A program made the position numbers and the translations under genes. The notes beneath the pieces are model-generated. The model did no database searches and was not told the origin of the DNA. It saw nothing but the letters and a program-made list of their open reading frames with translations. Of a stretch of DNA of 5,843 bases, positions 1-5,843 are shown piece after piece (the stretch's first letter is position 1; every line of letters starts with the position of its first letter). The stretch is from DATMYQ01 sp035560935 (GTDB taxonomy: Bacteria > Bacillota > Negativicutes > Sporomusales > Sporomusaceae). Location: the NCBI GenBank assembly GCA_035560935.1, contig DATMYQ010000110.1, positions 1 through 5,843 of the forward strand, in the 5' to 3' direction.

Positions 1-393
1 GTATTAAGCGGGTGTAAAACATGGAGATAACGGATTGTTATTCATGGTTTATTTTTGTACACTGTAGGCGAGTGGAAGCTTGAGCAAAAGTTAAGGGCGC
101 TTTAACGGGACGGCTGGACGGTTTCCGGCTGGCAATGAAAGCTGGTGCAACGGGTTGGCGTTCCAGAAGAAACTCATGATTGAGCCGTACTTGGAGATTG
201 CTTTTATTAACAAGTCAGTCAATTAACACTCTGGGTGACAAAATGATGGCGACCACACCTGATGAGTCCAGCTATTATGGAGTGTTTGGCGGTGAGATGA
301 CAGGTTAAGGCAAATAAACTGCGTTCTTTTCGATTGGACGACGGCAAGGATGTTCATCTTCCTGAACGAAAACGTGGACAGGAGGCAATTTGA
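1..393. other. Left-edge region without a confident gene
   Basis: No open frame here is long enough or well enough initiated to call a gene. Three short open stretches on the plus strand are visible: 95-226 (ends EPYLEIAFINKSVN), 243-308 (ATG, 21 codons, includes DESSYYGVFGGEMTG) and 301-393 (includes LRSFRLDDGKDVHLPE). They lie in three different frames, so the region could be a frame-broken remnant of an older gene or simply a leader. A weak promoter-like pair, TTGTTA and TACACT 17 nt apart, lies near 35-65. This region must also hold the promoter of the downstream plus-strand gene unless transcription enters from outside, but I see no strong -35/-10 pair close to it. Confidence 0.4.
380..385 (+). 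promoter_or_regulatory. Ribosome binding site fixing the GTG start at 394
   Basis: A perfect AGGAGG lies 8 nt before the GTG at 394. It decides the start of the TIM-barrel gene, because the nearby ATG at 398 is out of frame and the first in-frame ATG is 20 codons further in. A TGA stop in another frame (391-393) directly abuts the GTG, an arrangement that would permit translational coupling if the short frame upstream is translated. Confidence 0.8.
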
Positions 394-1257
394 GTGAATG
401 ATCAGTACTCTCCGGTACTCGCTTCATCCATTGCATTTTCATCATTAAAGAACATGGATATTGTATTAGATGCAGGGATGGGGCTGGAAGTTTTTCTGGA
501 TATGCCCGGCTGGTATGATGAAGTGACAATTGAAAACTATCTATGGAAATTGCGCCGCTCTTTTGGAGAATTCCCCTTGTCCTTTCATGCTTCAATAGCG
601 GAAGGATTGGATTTGAGCGAGCCTGTTCATTCGCCGGAACAACAAAGAGCGATGGCTTCTTTTCACCGGACGATTGTCATGGCGGGACGCTTAGGGGCAC
701 TGCATGTTGTTGTGCATACGCATGGATACCACCGATTCATTTCTGATGAGGTTCGACCGGTTCTGCAGGATCGTATGAAACATTCGCTTAGCGTGTTGGG
801 AACTTGGGGTTTACAGGCTAAGACAAAAGTTGTTGTTGAAAATATTGGTACGGAAAATCAAGGAACCTTATTGTACCGGGAGAAAGAATTTGTTCAATTA
901 TTTAATGATGTTCCGGAAATTTACAGCCTGATTGATGTGGGACACGCCTTCCTTAATAAGTGGGACGTTCCGGCTTTGATACGAAAATTAGGTTCGCGTT
1001 TGGTTGCCTTGCACATTCACGATAACCATGGGCAGACGGATGAACATTTGCCGTTGGGGCAAGGCGCCATTGACTGGGCGCCTATCGCGGATGCTATTGG
1101 CGAAACGGCAAAACCGCCAGTGCTGGTACTGGAATATGAGGGTAAGGTGAATCGGGACGCATGGGCTTCGTTGCAACAGGGCGATATATTGCTGCGTAGT
1201 TGGCAGGGGAATATCAACGATCACCAAGACTACGCTTTTTGGCGGAAACACGCATAG
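394..1257 (+). CDS. Xylose isomerase-like TIM-barrel protein (sugar phosphate isomerase/epimerase family)
   Basis: The 287-residue product has the layout of the AP-endonuclease-2/xylose-isomerase-like TIM barrel superfamily, whose members bind divalent metal and isomerise, epimerise or otherwise act on sugars, or cut DNA as endonuclease IV. Visible motifs are SFHAS (His65), a strand ending VVHTH (His108, His110), VVVEN (Glu149), LIDVGH (Asp181, His184), ALHIHDNH (His207, His209, Asp210), the HLPLGQGAIDW loop (219-228) and LVLEYEG (Glu247, Glu249). Glu149, Asp181/His184, His209 and Glu247 or Glu249 are the likely metal ligands by family comparison. Length is normal for the family and it looks intact at both ends. 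There is no signal peptide, so it should be cytoplasmic. The GTG start is supported by AGGAGG at 8 nt. It is alone on the plus strand and converges on the AbgA-like gene, so its neighbours do not reveal a substrate. The GQG.IDW loop is common in sugar isomerase/epimerase members, which favours that role over DNA repair. Confidence 0.85.
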   Translation: MNDQYSPVLASSIAFSSLKNMDIVLDAGMGLEVFLDMPGWYDEVTIENYLWKLRRSFGEFPLSFHASIAEGLDLSEPVHSPEQQRAMASFHRTIVMAGRLGALHVVVHTHGYHRFISDEVRPVLQDRMKHSLSVLGTWGLQAKTKVVVENIGTENQGTLLYREKEFVQLFNDVPEIYSLIDVGHAFLNKWDVPALIRKLGSRLVALHIHDNHGQTDEHLPLGQGAIDWAPIADAIGETAKPPVLVLEYEGKVNRDAWASLQQGDILLRSWQGNINDHQDYAFWRKHA

Positions 1258-1307
1258 CTGGATGCGCTCATTCCGGCCGACGTTGGGCCGTGAACCGCGC
1301 ATAGATG

Positions 1308-1346
1308 AAATCCCTCGCCTACGCAGTAATGTAAGGCGGGGGATTT
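1308..1346. terminator. Probable terminator hairpin between convergent genes
   Basis: A 13-bp stem (1308-1320 with 1334-1346, one G-U pair) surrounds a 13-nt loop. It sits 50 nt after the stop of the plus-strand isomerase-like gene and 25 nt after the stop of the minus-strand AbgA-like gene, so it could serve both. The stem ends AAAT...ATTT, but neither side has a long uninterrupted T run, so termination may be only moderate. Confidence 0.55.
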
Positions 1347-1371
1347 GCATATTACTATTTTGTGCTTTGAT

Positions 1372-2682
1372 TTAATGCTTTTGAAGCAGATTGGCTGTTA
1401 ACAATGAAAGTAATTCCACGGATTTTGCCAGCGCGGCTTCGTCAAAGTCAAATCGATTATCATGATGACCGGCGGCAATATTGGCACCGACCATTGCGTA
1501 AACAGACTGGCCGCCTTTTTGCTGTACCCGTTCCATAAAGTAGGTAAAATCTTCACTGGCGCCAAGATCACCGGTATCGATGATTTCATCAAATAAGCCG
1601 GTGGCAATCGCCGTGTCTTTTAATGTTGCTGCTAGTTTCGGGGTGCTTTTGCCGCCCACGGCACCACCCATTTCGTTGATGCTTACGTCTGTTCCGTACA
1701 TGGCGGCGGCTCCCTGGATAATACGTGTGGCTTCCTCGCGCATATAACCGTCAATAGCAGTGGTGACACCACGGGTTTCTAGTTTTAGCAAGGCGTTGGC
1801 GGGAACTACGTTGCGGCCAGTACCAGCTTGCAATACGCCGACATTAATCCTGGATATGCCGTCGCTGTGGCGGGAAATTGCGTGAAGGCTGACCGCAGCC
1901 GTTGCGGCGGCCAGTAAGGCGTTTTTTCCTTTTTGCGGGGCGGCGCCAGCGTGAGCCGGTGTGCCGACGAATGTAGCATCCAGTTTGGTCGTAGCCAGGA
2001 ATCCTTCGCCCCCACAGACCAATTGGCCGGTTCGTTTGCCGAGAAAACCGATGTGCATACCCAGCATGTAATCCACATCATCCACGATGCCGGATTCTGT
2101 CATGGCCCGGGCGCCACGGACCCCTTCCTCGGCAGGCTGGAAGATCAATTTGACGGTGCCGTTGAGTTGGTCTTGCAATTGGATCAGCACCTGGCCCACT
2201 CCCAGGCCGATGGCGGTATGGCCGTCGTGGCCGCAGGCATGCATGGCGCCGGAATTGATCGAGGCAAAACCTTCGGCAACAGGACGGTGAACAGAGACTG
2301 TGGACTCGTTTACATCGTTGGCGTCCAGATCAAACCGCAACGCCACGACCGGACCGGGGCGACCGGTGTTTAAAATGGCAACCACGCCGGTTTGACCGTG
2401 TTTCATTGCATCCAGATAGGAGATAATGGCTCCCTGGTTGCGAGCCCGTTCCAAATGGACCGCCAACTCTTCCGGTGAAGGTACGCCCATCATTGCGCCA
2501 GTCTTAACGACGGCGTCGCCGGTCAAAACCTGATATCCAAGACGGGATAGGTTGTTCGCGACCAGTGAAGCGGTGCGGAATTCGGTCCAGGCGGTTTCGG
2601 CGTAACGGTGGAAATCACGTCGGCAGTCAATCAATTCCTGATTCATAGCGGTGCTTAGTTGATGGATTTTTTCTTTCAGCAT
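1372..2682 (-). CDS. abgA: AbgA-like p-aminobenzoyl-glutamate hydrolase subunit (M20D metallopeptidase family)
   Basis: The 436-residue product is a zinc amidohydrolase of peptidase family M20D and matches the remembered E. coli AbgA along its whole length, with the same overall size. AbgA with AbgB cleaves p-aminobenzoyl-glutamate, a folate breakdown product, to p-aminobenzoate and glutamate. Visible motifs are RRDFHRYAE (21-29), the AbgA-type insert ERARNQGA (78-85), TGRPGPV (106-112), MHACGHDGHTA (Cys150, His152), QPAEEG (Glu185, Glu186), GMHIG (His210), TPAHAGA in the dimerisation domain (His244), GRNVVPA (289-295), ASEDF (375-379) and GHHDN (His406, His407). The metal-site residues expected of the family are present. 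No signal peptide is seen. The start at 2682 is chosen from AGGAGG 9 nt upstream; the frame stays open another 113 codons upstream, but that part is Arg-rich, unlike the family and overlaps the preceding gene. It lies 128 nt after the M20 amidase gene with no terminator between, so the two probably form an operon. No abgB or abgT is visible. A different amide substrate remains possible. Confidence 0.9.
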   Translation of the reverse strand: MLKEKIHQLSTAMNQELIDCRRDFHRYAETAWTEFRTASLVANNLSRLGYQVLTGDAVVKTGAMMGVPSPEELAVHLERARNQGAIISYLDAMKHGQTGVVAILNTGRPGPVVALRFDLDANDVNESTVSVHRPVAEGFASINSGAMHACGHDGHTAIGLGVGQVLIQLQDQLNGTVKLIFQPAEEGVRGARAMTESGIVDDVDYMLGMHIGFLGKRTGQLVCGGEGFLATTKLDATFVGTPAHAGAAPQKGKNALLAAATAAVSLHAISRHSDGISRINVGVLQAGTGRNVVPANALLKLETRGVTTAIDGYMREEATRIIQGAAAMYGTDVSINEMGGAVGGKSTPKLAATLKDTAIATGLFDEIIDTGDLGASEDFTYFMERVQQKGGQSVYAMVGANIAAGHHDNRFDFDEAALAKSVELLSLLTANLLQKH

Positions 2683-2691
2683 GGGGATATG

Positions 2692-2697
2692 CCTCCT
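2692..2697 (-). promoter_or_regulatory. Ribosome binding site fixing the AbgA-like start
   Basis: On the minus strand a perfect AGGAGG lies 9 nt before the ATG at 2682. It settles the start against both the longer in-frame extension to 3021 and the internal ATG 12 codons later. Confidence 0.85.
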
Positions 2698-2810
2698 ATA
2701 GTGGTATTTAGTGCGGTGTGATAGCAACCATAAACAGGGCAGCGTGCGAGCTCTGCGCCCTAAAAGTGTCAACAATATTAATACAATAGATCTGCGAAGG
2801 GGAAGGACGA

Positions 2811-4037
2811 TTAAACAGATGCCAAACGTCGCAGTGCCTGCAGCAAAACAGCGGCGCCGGCGGCGATATCTTCCGCTGTTGCCCACTCCGCCGGGTTGTG
2901 ACTGATTCCGCCCCGGCAGGGGATAAAAATCATGCCGGTGGGGGCCAGCGCCGCCATATGCATGGCATCGTGGCCGGCACCGCTGGGCATGGTCAGATAC
3001 GGCCTGTTTTGCGTGCGACAAATATCGGTAAGCAACTGTACGATCACCGGTGACAGCGTAACGGGCGAATCATCGGCCAGCATCGTGGTCTCCAACTGCA
3101 CCCCGCGCCGGTTGCTGATCTCATTCATCGCGGCGGTCAGTTCACGAACCACCCGTTGTTTACTGCTGGCGTCGATGCTGCGAATATCGATACCTAATTC
3201 CACTTGGCCGGGGATCACGTTCATTACACCCGGTTCGGCCCGAATGACGCCGGTGGTTCCTACTGTACCCCGAACGCTTTCTTCGCCGGCGATTTTTTCC
3301 ACCAACAGAATCAGCTCGGCGGCGGCGGTTAACGCATCCTGGCGAAGATGCATCGGCGTGGCGCCGGAATGGTCCGCCTGTCCGGTGAGAACCACTTTGA
3401 TACGGGTGGGAGCGGCGATGCCGGTGACGATACCGATTTGTTTTTGGGTGGTTTCCAGTACTTTTCCCTGCTCAATGTGCAGTTCCAGAAAAGCTTTAAT
3501 GGTGGCGGGATAAGAATGAATATTTTCCGGTTCCAGTCCCCGGCCACGCAATGCGGCCGCCAGGGAAACTCCCTGAGAATCTTGCCGTTTTTCTGTATCG
3601 GTGGCATTTAAATGCCCGCAGAAGGCTTTGCTGCCCAGCGTGGCAGCGCCGAAACGGCTGGATTCTTCGGCCATAAATACCACGACTTCGATAGGGTGAT
3701 AGTGCGTTTCAGCCGTGTCGTTGAGGCAGTGTACGGCTTCAATGGCTGTCAGCACGCCGGCGATACCATCAAAGTTGCCGCCGTGGGGAACGCTGTCGAT
3801 ATGGGAGCCGGTCATGACTGCCGGCGCAACCGGAGAAAGTCCTTCGCGGCGACCGATCAGATTGCCGAAGCCATCGTGGCGTACAGATAACCCTGCTTGT
3901 TCCATCAATTCTTTGACAACGCTACGAACTTCCCAGTCAGCATCGCTGAAAGCGAGGCGAGTGAAGCCGGTTTCAATGTTGCCGCCGAGAGACGCGAGAC
4001 GATCAAAATGGCTGGTTAGGCGAGAAATGCAAATCAT
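2811..4037 (-). CDS. Zinc-dependent M20 amidase: N-carbamoyl-L-amino-acid hydrolase / allantoate amidohydrolase family
   Basis: The 408-residue product belongs to the carbamoylase branch of the M20 metallohydrolases (AmaB, HyuC, AllC, beta-ureidopropionase). These enzymes hydrolyse N-carbamoyl groups from amino acids or ureides with two divalent metals, releasing ammonia and CO2. Signature segments are TRLAFSDAD (26-34), GSHIDSVPHGGNFDG (His79, bridging Asp90), MAEESSRFG (Glu124, Glu125), ELHIEQG (His187), the dimerisation-domain segment GQADHSGATPM (His223), IDIRS (283-287), PSGAGHDAMHMA (His356) and GGISHNPAEW (His380). All expected metal ligands are present and the length is typical. No signal peptide is seen. 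The ATG at 4037 is preceded by AGGTG 5 nt upstream and gives a family-like N terminus. It is the first gene after a strong promoter (4097-4126) and is followed by the AbgA-like gene. Sequence motifs alone do not separate L-carbamoylase from allantoate amidohydrolase. The absence of other allantoin or hydantoin genes in view leaves the substrate open, so no symbol is given. Confidence 0.92.
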   Translation of the reverse strand: MICISRLTSHFDRLASLGGNIETGFTRLAFSDADWEVRSVVKELMEQAGLSVRHDGFGNLIGRREGLSPVAPAVMTGSHIDSVPHGGNFDGIAGVLTAIEAVHCLNDTAETHYHPIEVVVFMAEESSRFGAATLGSKAFCGHLNATDTEKRQDSQGVSLAAALRGRGLEPENIHSYPATIKAFLELHIEQGKVLETTQKQIGIVTGIAAPTRIKVVLTGQADHSGATPMHLRQDALTAAAELILLVEKIAGEESVRGTVGTTGVIRAEPGVMNVIPGQVELGIDIRSIDASSKQRVVRELTAAMNEISNRRGVQLETTMLADDSPVTLSPVIVQLLTDICRTQNRPYLTMPSGAGHDAMHMAALAPTGMIFIPCRGGISHNPAEWATAEDIAAGAAVLLQALRRLASV

Positions 4038-4096
4038 GACAACACCTGCCTTTGCTTGATTGCGTTATTGGTAAACGATAAAATAGTCACAGGATT

Positions 4097-4126
4097 ATTG
4101 TATCTCTTGGGCAGAAATCTTGTCAA
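4097..4126 (-). promoter_or_regulatory. Vegetative promoter of the two-gene M20 operon
   Basis: On the minus strand a perfect TTGACA (4126-4121) is followed after 18 nt by TACAAT (4102-4097), a five-of-six match to the -10 consensus. Transcription should begin near 4090, leaving a leader of about 50 nt before the ATG at 4037. The -35 box begins 8 nt past the U tract of the tRNA terminator. No clear operator overlaps it, so constitutive or lightly controlled expression is likely. Confidence 0.8.
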
Positions 4127-4134
4127 AGACTATG

Positions 4135-4168
4135 AAAAAAACCATCCGACAGAATGCCGAATGGTTTT
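4135..4168 (-). terminator. Rho-independent terminator of tRNA-Leu
   Basis: On the minus strand a 10-bp stem (4167-4158 pairing with 4148-4139, one G-U pair) with a 9-nt loop runs directly into seven T residues (4141-4135). It starts 12 nt after the encoded CCA end of the tRNA, exactly where a tRNA terminator is expected, and separates the tRNA from the amidase promoter. Confidence 0.85.
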
Positions 4169-4179
4169 CAAAATCATTG

Positions 4180-4265
4180 TGGTGCGGTCGAGTGGATTTG
4201 AACCACCACGAGGTTGCCCCCACTAGCTCCTGAGGCTAGCGCGTCTGCCGTTCCGCCACGACCGC
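4180..4265 (-). tRNA. tRNA-Leu, anticodon CAG
   Basis: The 86-nt gene folds as a class II tRNA. The acceptor stem is GCGGTCG (from 4265) pairing with CGACCGC, followed by discriminator A and an encoded CCA ending at 4180. The anticodon stem CTAGC/GCTAG holds the seven-base loop CTCAGGA with anticodon CAG (4232-4230), which reads CUG leucine codons. A long variable arm (TGGGGGCAACCTCG region) and the T-loop GTTCAAATC are visible, as expected for leucine. It has its own promoter upstream and its own terminator downstream, so it is a single-gene transcription unit. Confidence 0.95.
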
Positions 4266-4313
4266 TTAAACTGTCTGCCGCTGTATCACTACCATGACGA
4301 GCGGACAAGTGCT

Positions 4314-4341
4314 ATTATAGCATATTCAGTGGAAGAGTCAA
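4314..4341 (-). promoter_or_regulatory. Promoter of tRNA-Leu
   Basis: On the minus strand TTGACT (4341-4336) is followed after 16 nt by a perfect TATAAT (4319-4314) that also carries an upstream TGn, making an extended -10. The start point should lie near 4307, giving about 40 nt of 5' leader to be trimmed before the mature tRNA end at 4265. Such a near-consensus promoter fits a stable RNA gene. Confidence 0.85.
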
Positions 4342-4413
4342 GAGAATTACAATAGAAAATGATTAAACTAGGCATAAGAAGTTGCAAAGCAGCTTTCCAA
4401 AAATGGTTTCAGA

Positions 4414-4446
4414 CAACAAAAAAGCGGGATTTCCGCTTTTTTGTTG
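4414..4446. terminator. Strong bidirectional terminator after the bicupin gene
   Basis: A perfect 14-bp stem (4414-4427 with 4433-4446) with loop GATTT has a GC core (GCGG/CCGC) flanked by six A on one side and six T on the other. In the minus direction it follows the bicupin stop by about 40 nt. The symmetric A/T arms would let it act from either strand, which insulates the bicupin gene from the tRNA unit. Confidence 0.9.
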
Positions 4447-4487
4447 GTAGTCTTGGTTTGCACATGCCGGGTCAATACTGTTTGCAT

Positions 4488-5387
4488 TTATTGATCGAGA
4501 AAAATTTTGTCATTACCGTTGGCCTGAGGCGGAGAAAAAATGCAGAATACTTGCATCTCATCATCGCCGACAACCCGGGTGGCATGAATGACGCCGCGAG
4601 GGTTGATATGCAGGTCGCCGGCTTTGACCGGAACCCATTGACCGTCAATATACATTTCTCCCTGGCCTTTGTACACAAAGACAATTTCTTCGCAGGAAGA
4701 ATGATGATGGCGGCCAATCAGGGGGCCTTTGTTAGTCACGAAATCCACTTTGGCCCGGGATGATGCATAGGCATTGTCGCCACGGGTGGCATCGCCGGCT
4801 TTTAAGGGATGCGCTGCGTACCATTCGTCCAGATCAATCAAAAGGCCGGTGTCGTTTTTGCCTTCGATCAGGGCTTCATTGCCAATGACTTTTCCGTCAA
4901 AGGATTTGTCAACAAACACTTTATCGTTGCCATAGGCCTGGGGCGGCGTAAAGAAGCCGATGACCAGCATGACATCATTGCCGGTTACCCGGGTAGCATG
5001 GACAACGCCGCGGGGATTAATATGCAGTTCACCGGCCTTGACCGGTTTCCATTGGCCGTCAATGTACATTTCTCCTTGCCCCTTGGCAACGTAAACGATT
5101 TCGTCGGCGCTGGCGTGATAATGCAGACCGATCAACGGTCCTTTATTCGTAACCAAATCTACTTGAACCCGGGGAGATTTAAATGCGTTGTCACCGCGGG
5201 TAGGGTCGCCGGCCTTCAAAGGATGGGCAGCGAACCAATCGGCGGTATGAATGAGAATACCCTTGCTGAAGGAGGTATCTAACAAAGAAGTGTCACCAAC
5301 TACTTGACCGGCCGGCGCTGCGGCTCCAATGATCGTGAAGGAGAACAAAAAGAGACAAATGAGAACTAAACGAGCTGACTTTTTCAC
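4488..5387 (-). CDS. Secreted bicupin (two tandem cupin domains)
   Basis: With the GTG at 5387 the product has 299 residues. Residues 1-26 form a signal peptide: KK near the start, a hydrophobic core (LVLICLFLF) and a small-residue end (GAAAPA), so the protein should be exported. Two cupin domains follow, about 44-160 and 182-298, in a strict 138-residue period. Each shows cupin motif 1, G-x5-H-x-H-x4-E-x6-G (His89, His91, Glu96; His227, His229, Glu234), and motif 2, G-x5-P-x-G-x2-H (His130; His268), so both metal sites look intact. Shared segments include AAHPLKAGD, TRGDNA, VTNKGPLIG, GQGEMYIDGQW and LHINPRGV. The usual Asn closing motif 2 in oxalate-decarboxylase-type bicupins is Val here, so that activity is not claimed. 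GAGGGGG at 8 nt supports GTG 5387; the frame extends to 5534, but that would bury the signal peptide behind 49 residues. It is a single-gene unit ending in a strong terminator. The substrate is unknown; a metal-dependent enzyme or a ligand-binding protein are both possible. Confidence 0.88.
   Translation of the reverse strand: MKKSARLVLICLFLFSFTIIGAAAPAGQVVGDTSLLDTSFSKGILIHTADWFAAHPLKAGDPTRGDNAFKSPRVQVDLVTNKGPLIGLHYHASADEIVYVAKGQGEMYIDGQWKPVKAGELHINPRGVVHATRVTGNDVMLVIGFFTPPQAYGNDKVFVDKSFDGKVIGNEALIEGKNDTGLLIDLDEWYAAHPLKAGDATRGDNAYASSRAKVDFVTNKGPLIGRHHHSSCEEIVFVYKGQGEMYIDGQWVPVKAGDLHINPRGVIHATRVVGDDEMQVFCIFSPPQANGNDKIFLDQ
4494..5258 (-). repeat. Internal tandem duplication of the cupin-coding unit
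   Basis: Two copies of about 351 bp (5258-4908 and 4844-4494) lie 414 bp apart within one gene. Similarity is visible at the DNA level too, for example the shared CGTCAAT.TACATTTCTCC segment near 4645 and 5059. This points to a duplication recent enough, or constrained enough, for the nucleotide signal to survive. Confidence 0.85.
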
Positions 5388-5395
5388 CTGGCAAA

Positions 5396-5402
5396 CCCCC
5401 TC
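5396..5402 (-). promoter_or_regulatory. Ribosome binding site fixing the bicupin GTG start
   Basis: On the minus strand GAGGGGG lies 8 nt before the GTG at 5387. The residues that follow are a classical signal peptide, so this site and the protein sequence agree on the start. Confidence 0.75.
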
Positions 5403-5441
5403 ATTTTTTCTGGAAAACGATGTGCAAACTTGAAGAATACC

Positions 5442-5472
5442 GATGAATTTTGCTGGAAAAGCAAAATTCATC
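5442..5472. promoter_or_regulatory. Perfect 12-bp inverted repeat in the bicupin leader
   Basis: GATGAATTTTGC (5442-5453) and its exact reverse complement (5461-5472) flank a 7-nt spacer, TGGAAAA as read on the plus strand. The repeat lies 54 nt before the bicupin GTG on its minus-strand upstream side. No T tract follows it on either strand, so it does not look like an ordinary terminator. It could be a repressor operator or, if transcription begins further upstream, an mRNA leader hairpin affecting stability or translation. Confidence 0.6.
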
Positions 5473-5700
5473 TTCTTTGCATAATTGAATATTCCGGATG
5501 ATTCGCAAAAATCCTTTTGATATAAATTCCACATATTGAAACATTTTGGGAATAAGATGACTAGGGGTAAAAAAAACAGGAAGTTGGTGCCGACGCAGCG
5601 GAAATGTGGCTATTGAGATTAATGCCGGGAATCACTGCCGGAAACGACATGGTATACATATGCCAGGATTGAAAAAATGGAATGAAACTGGGCCGCACGG
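5473..5700. other. Intergenic region upstream of the bicupin gene
   Basis: I see no gene here. Open frames are short and lack binding sites. No convincing minus-strand -35/-10 pair for the bicupin was found; the AT-rich stretch at 5510-5550 is the likeliest place. An imperfect palindrome, TGGTATAC/ATATGCCA (5650-5665, 6 of 8 positions paired), is the only other structure seen and may be chance. Confidence 0.4.
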
Positions 5701-5728
5701 TTACAGTGCAGATGGAATGTGCTATAAT
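5701..5728 (+). promoter_or_regulatory. Plus-strand extended -10 promoter at the right edge
   Basis: TTACAG (5701-5706) is followed after 16 nt by a perfect TATAAT (5723-5728), preceded by TGC, which gives an extended -10 element. Transcription should start near 5735 and run out of the window. The initial region contains TTAGTTAGTACATACT and a very AT-rich alternating stretch (5758-5771), where a regulator could bind. Confidence 0.7.
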
Positions 5729-5810
5729 ATTTTAGTTAGTACATACTGTTTGCAGGATATATTATATATACTAGAAGCGGTTGAATAATTTTTTAAGTAT
5801 CGTGTGGTGG

Positions 5811-5843
5811 ATGGCAGGAGAAAAGCATATAAAACAAGAAAAG
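5811..5843 (+). CDS. Possible start of a gene leaving the window (partial)
   Basis: From the ATG at 5811 eleven codons (MAGEKHIKQEK) stay open to the window end, downstream of the extended -10 promoter at 5701-5728. The short, charged N terminus resembles those of TetR-type regulators, and the partly symmetric sequence after the promoter would suit autoregulation, but eleven residues cannot establish a family. The ribosome binding site is poor: only GGTGG directly against the ATG. A GTG at 5802 and a TTG at 5781 in the same frame are alternatives. Confidence 0.25.
   Translation, partial: MAGEKHIKQEK

Noticed and set aside
259..266. CTGATGAG, resembling the hammerhead ribozyme core
   Set aside because: The required GAAAC partner and stem II are not found at a sensible distance; only a distant GGACGACGG occurs. 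Likely chance.
1933..2373. 146-codon plus-strand frame opposite the AbgA-like gene
   Set aside because: It is the antisense shadow of a conserved catalytic region; it has no ribosome binding site and no recognisable motif.
2760..2775. Perfect TTGACA on the minus strand between the two M20 genes
   Set aside because: No acceptable -10 box lies 16-18 nt downstream, where the sequence is GC-rich, so an internal promoter is not supported.
2683..3021. In-frame upstream extension of the AbgA-like gene by 113 codons
   Set aside because: The extension is Arg-rich, matches no part of the family, overlaps the end of the upstream amidase gene in another frame, and ignores the AGGAGG placed correctly before 2682.
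5388..5534. Upstream extension of the bicupin frame to an ATG at 5534
   Set aside because: It would place 49 residues before a clear signal peptide, and the leader palindrome falls inside it. The GTG at 5387 has a good ribosome binding site.
5606..5788. 60-codon plus-strand frame right of the bicupin gene
   Set aside because: It runs through the extended -10 promoter, has no ribosome binding site and no recognisable protein features.

Overview
The window looks like bacterial chromosome, most likely from the Bacillota (Firmicutes). The grounds are AGGAGG-type ribosome binding sites, GTG starts, textbook TTGACA/TATAAT promoters, hairpin-plus-U terminators and a tRNA-Leu gene with an encoded CCA end. 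A secreted protein in a mid-GC background (judged by eye) would also fit a Negativicutes-like relative, but this placement is inference. I see no integrase, transposase, CRISPR array or phage gene.

Layout, left to right. Positions 1-393 hold no confident gene, only short open stretches; one runs to a stop directly against the next start. Positions 394-1257 (+) encode a xylose-isomerase-like TIM-barrel protein (sugar phosphate isomerase/epimerase family). It converges on a two-gene minus-strand unit, with a long hairpin at 1308-1346 between them. That unit is read from a strong promoter at 4097-4126. Its first gene is a zinc-dependent M20 amidase of the N-carbamoyl-L-amino-acid hydrolase/allantoate amidohydrolase group (4037 to 2811). 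Its second is an AbgA-like p-aminobenzoyl-glutamate hydrolase subunit (2682 to 1372). Upstream on the same strand lies tRNA-Leu(CAG) (4265 to 4180) with its own promoter and terminator; the terminator's U tract ends only 8 nt before the -35 box of the amidase promoter.

Positions 4488-5387 (-) encode a secreted protein made of two near-identical cupin domains, each with a complete set of metal-binding residues. It ends at a very strong, symmetric terminator (4414-4446) and carries a perfect 12-bp inverted repeat in its leader. The last 150 bases hold a plus-strand extended -10 promoter and the possible first codons of a gene that leaves the window.

Together, the two M20 enzymes suggest scavenging of amide-linked or carbamoylated amino-acid and folate-breakdown compounds. 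The TIM-barrel isomerase and the exported bicupin are separate transcription units with unknown substrates. Most of the window is ordinary metabolic chromosome. The parts most worth a second look are the bicupin with its leader palindrome, the AbgA-like subunit without a visible AbgB partner, and the two edges.
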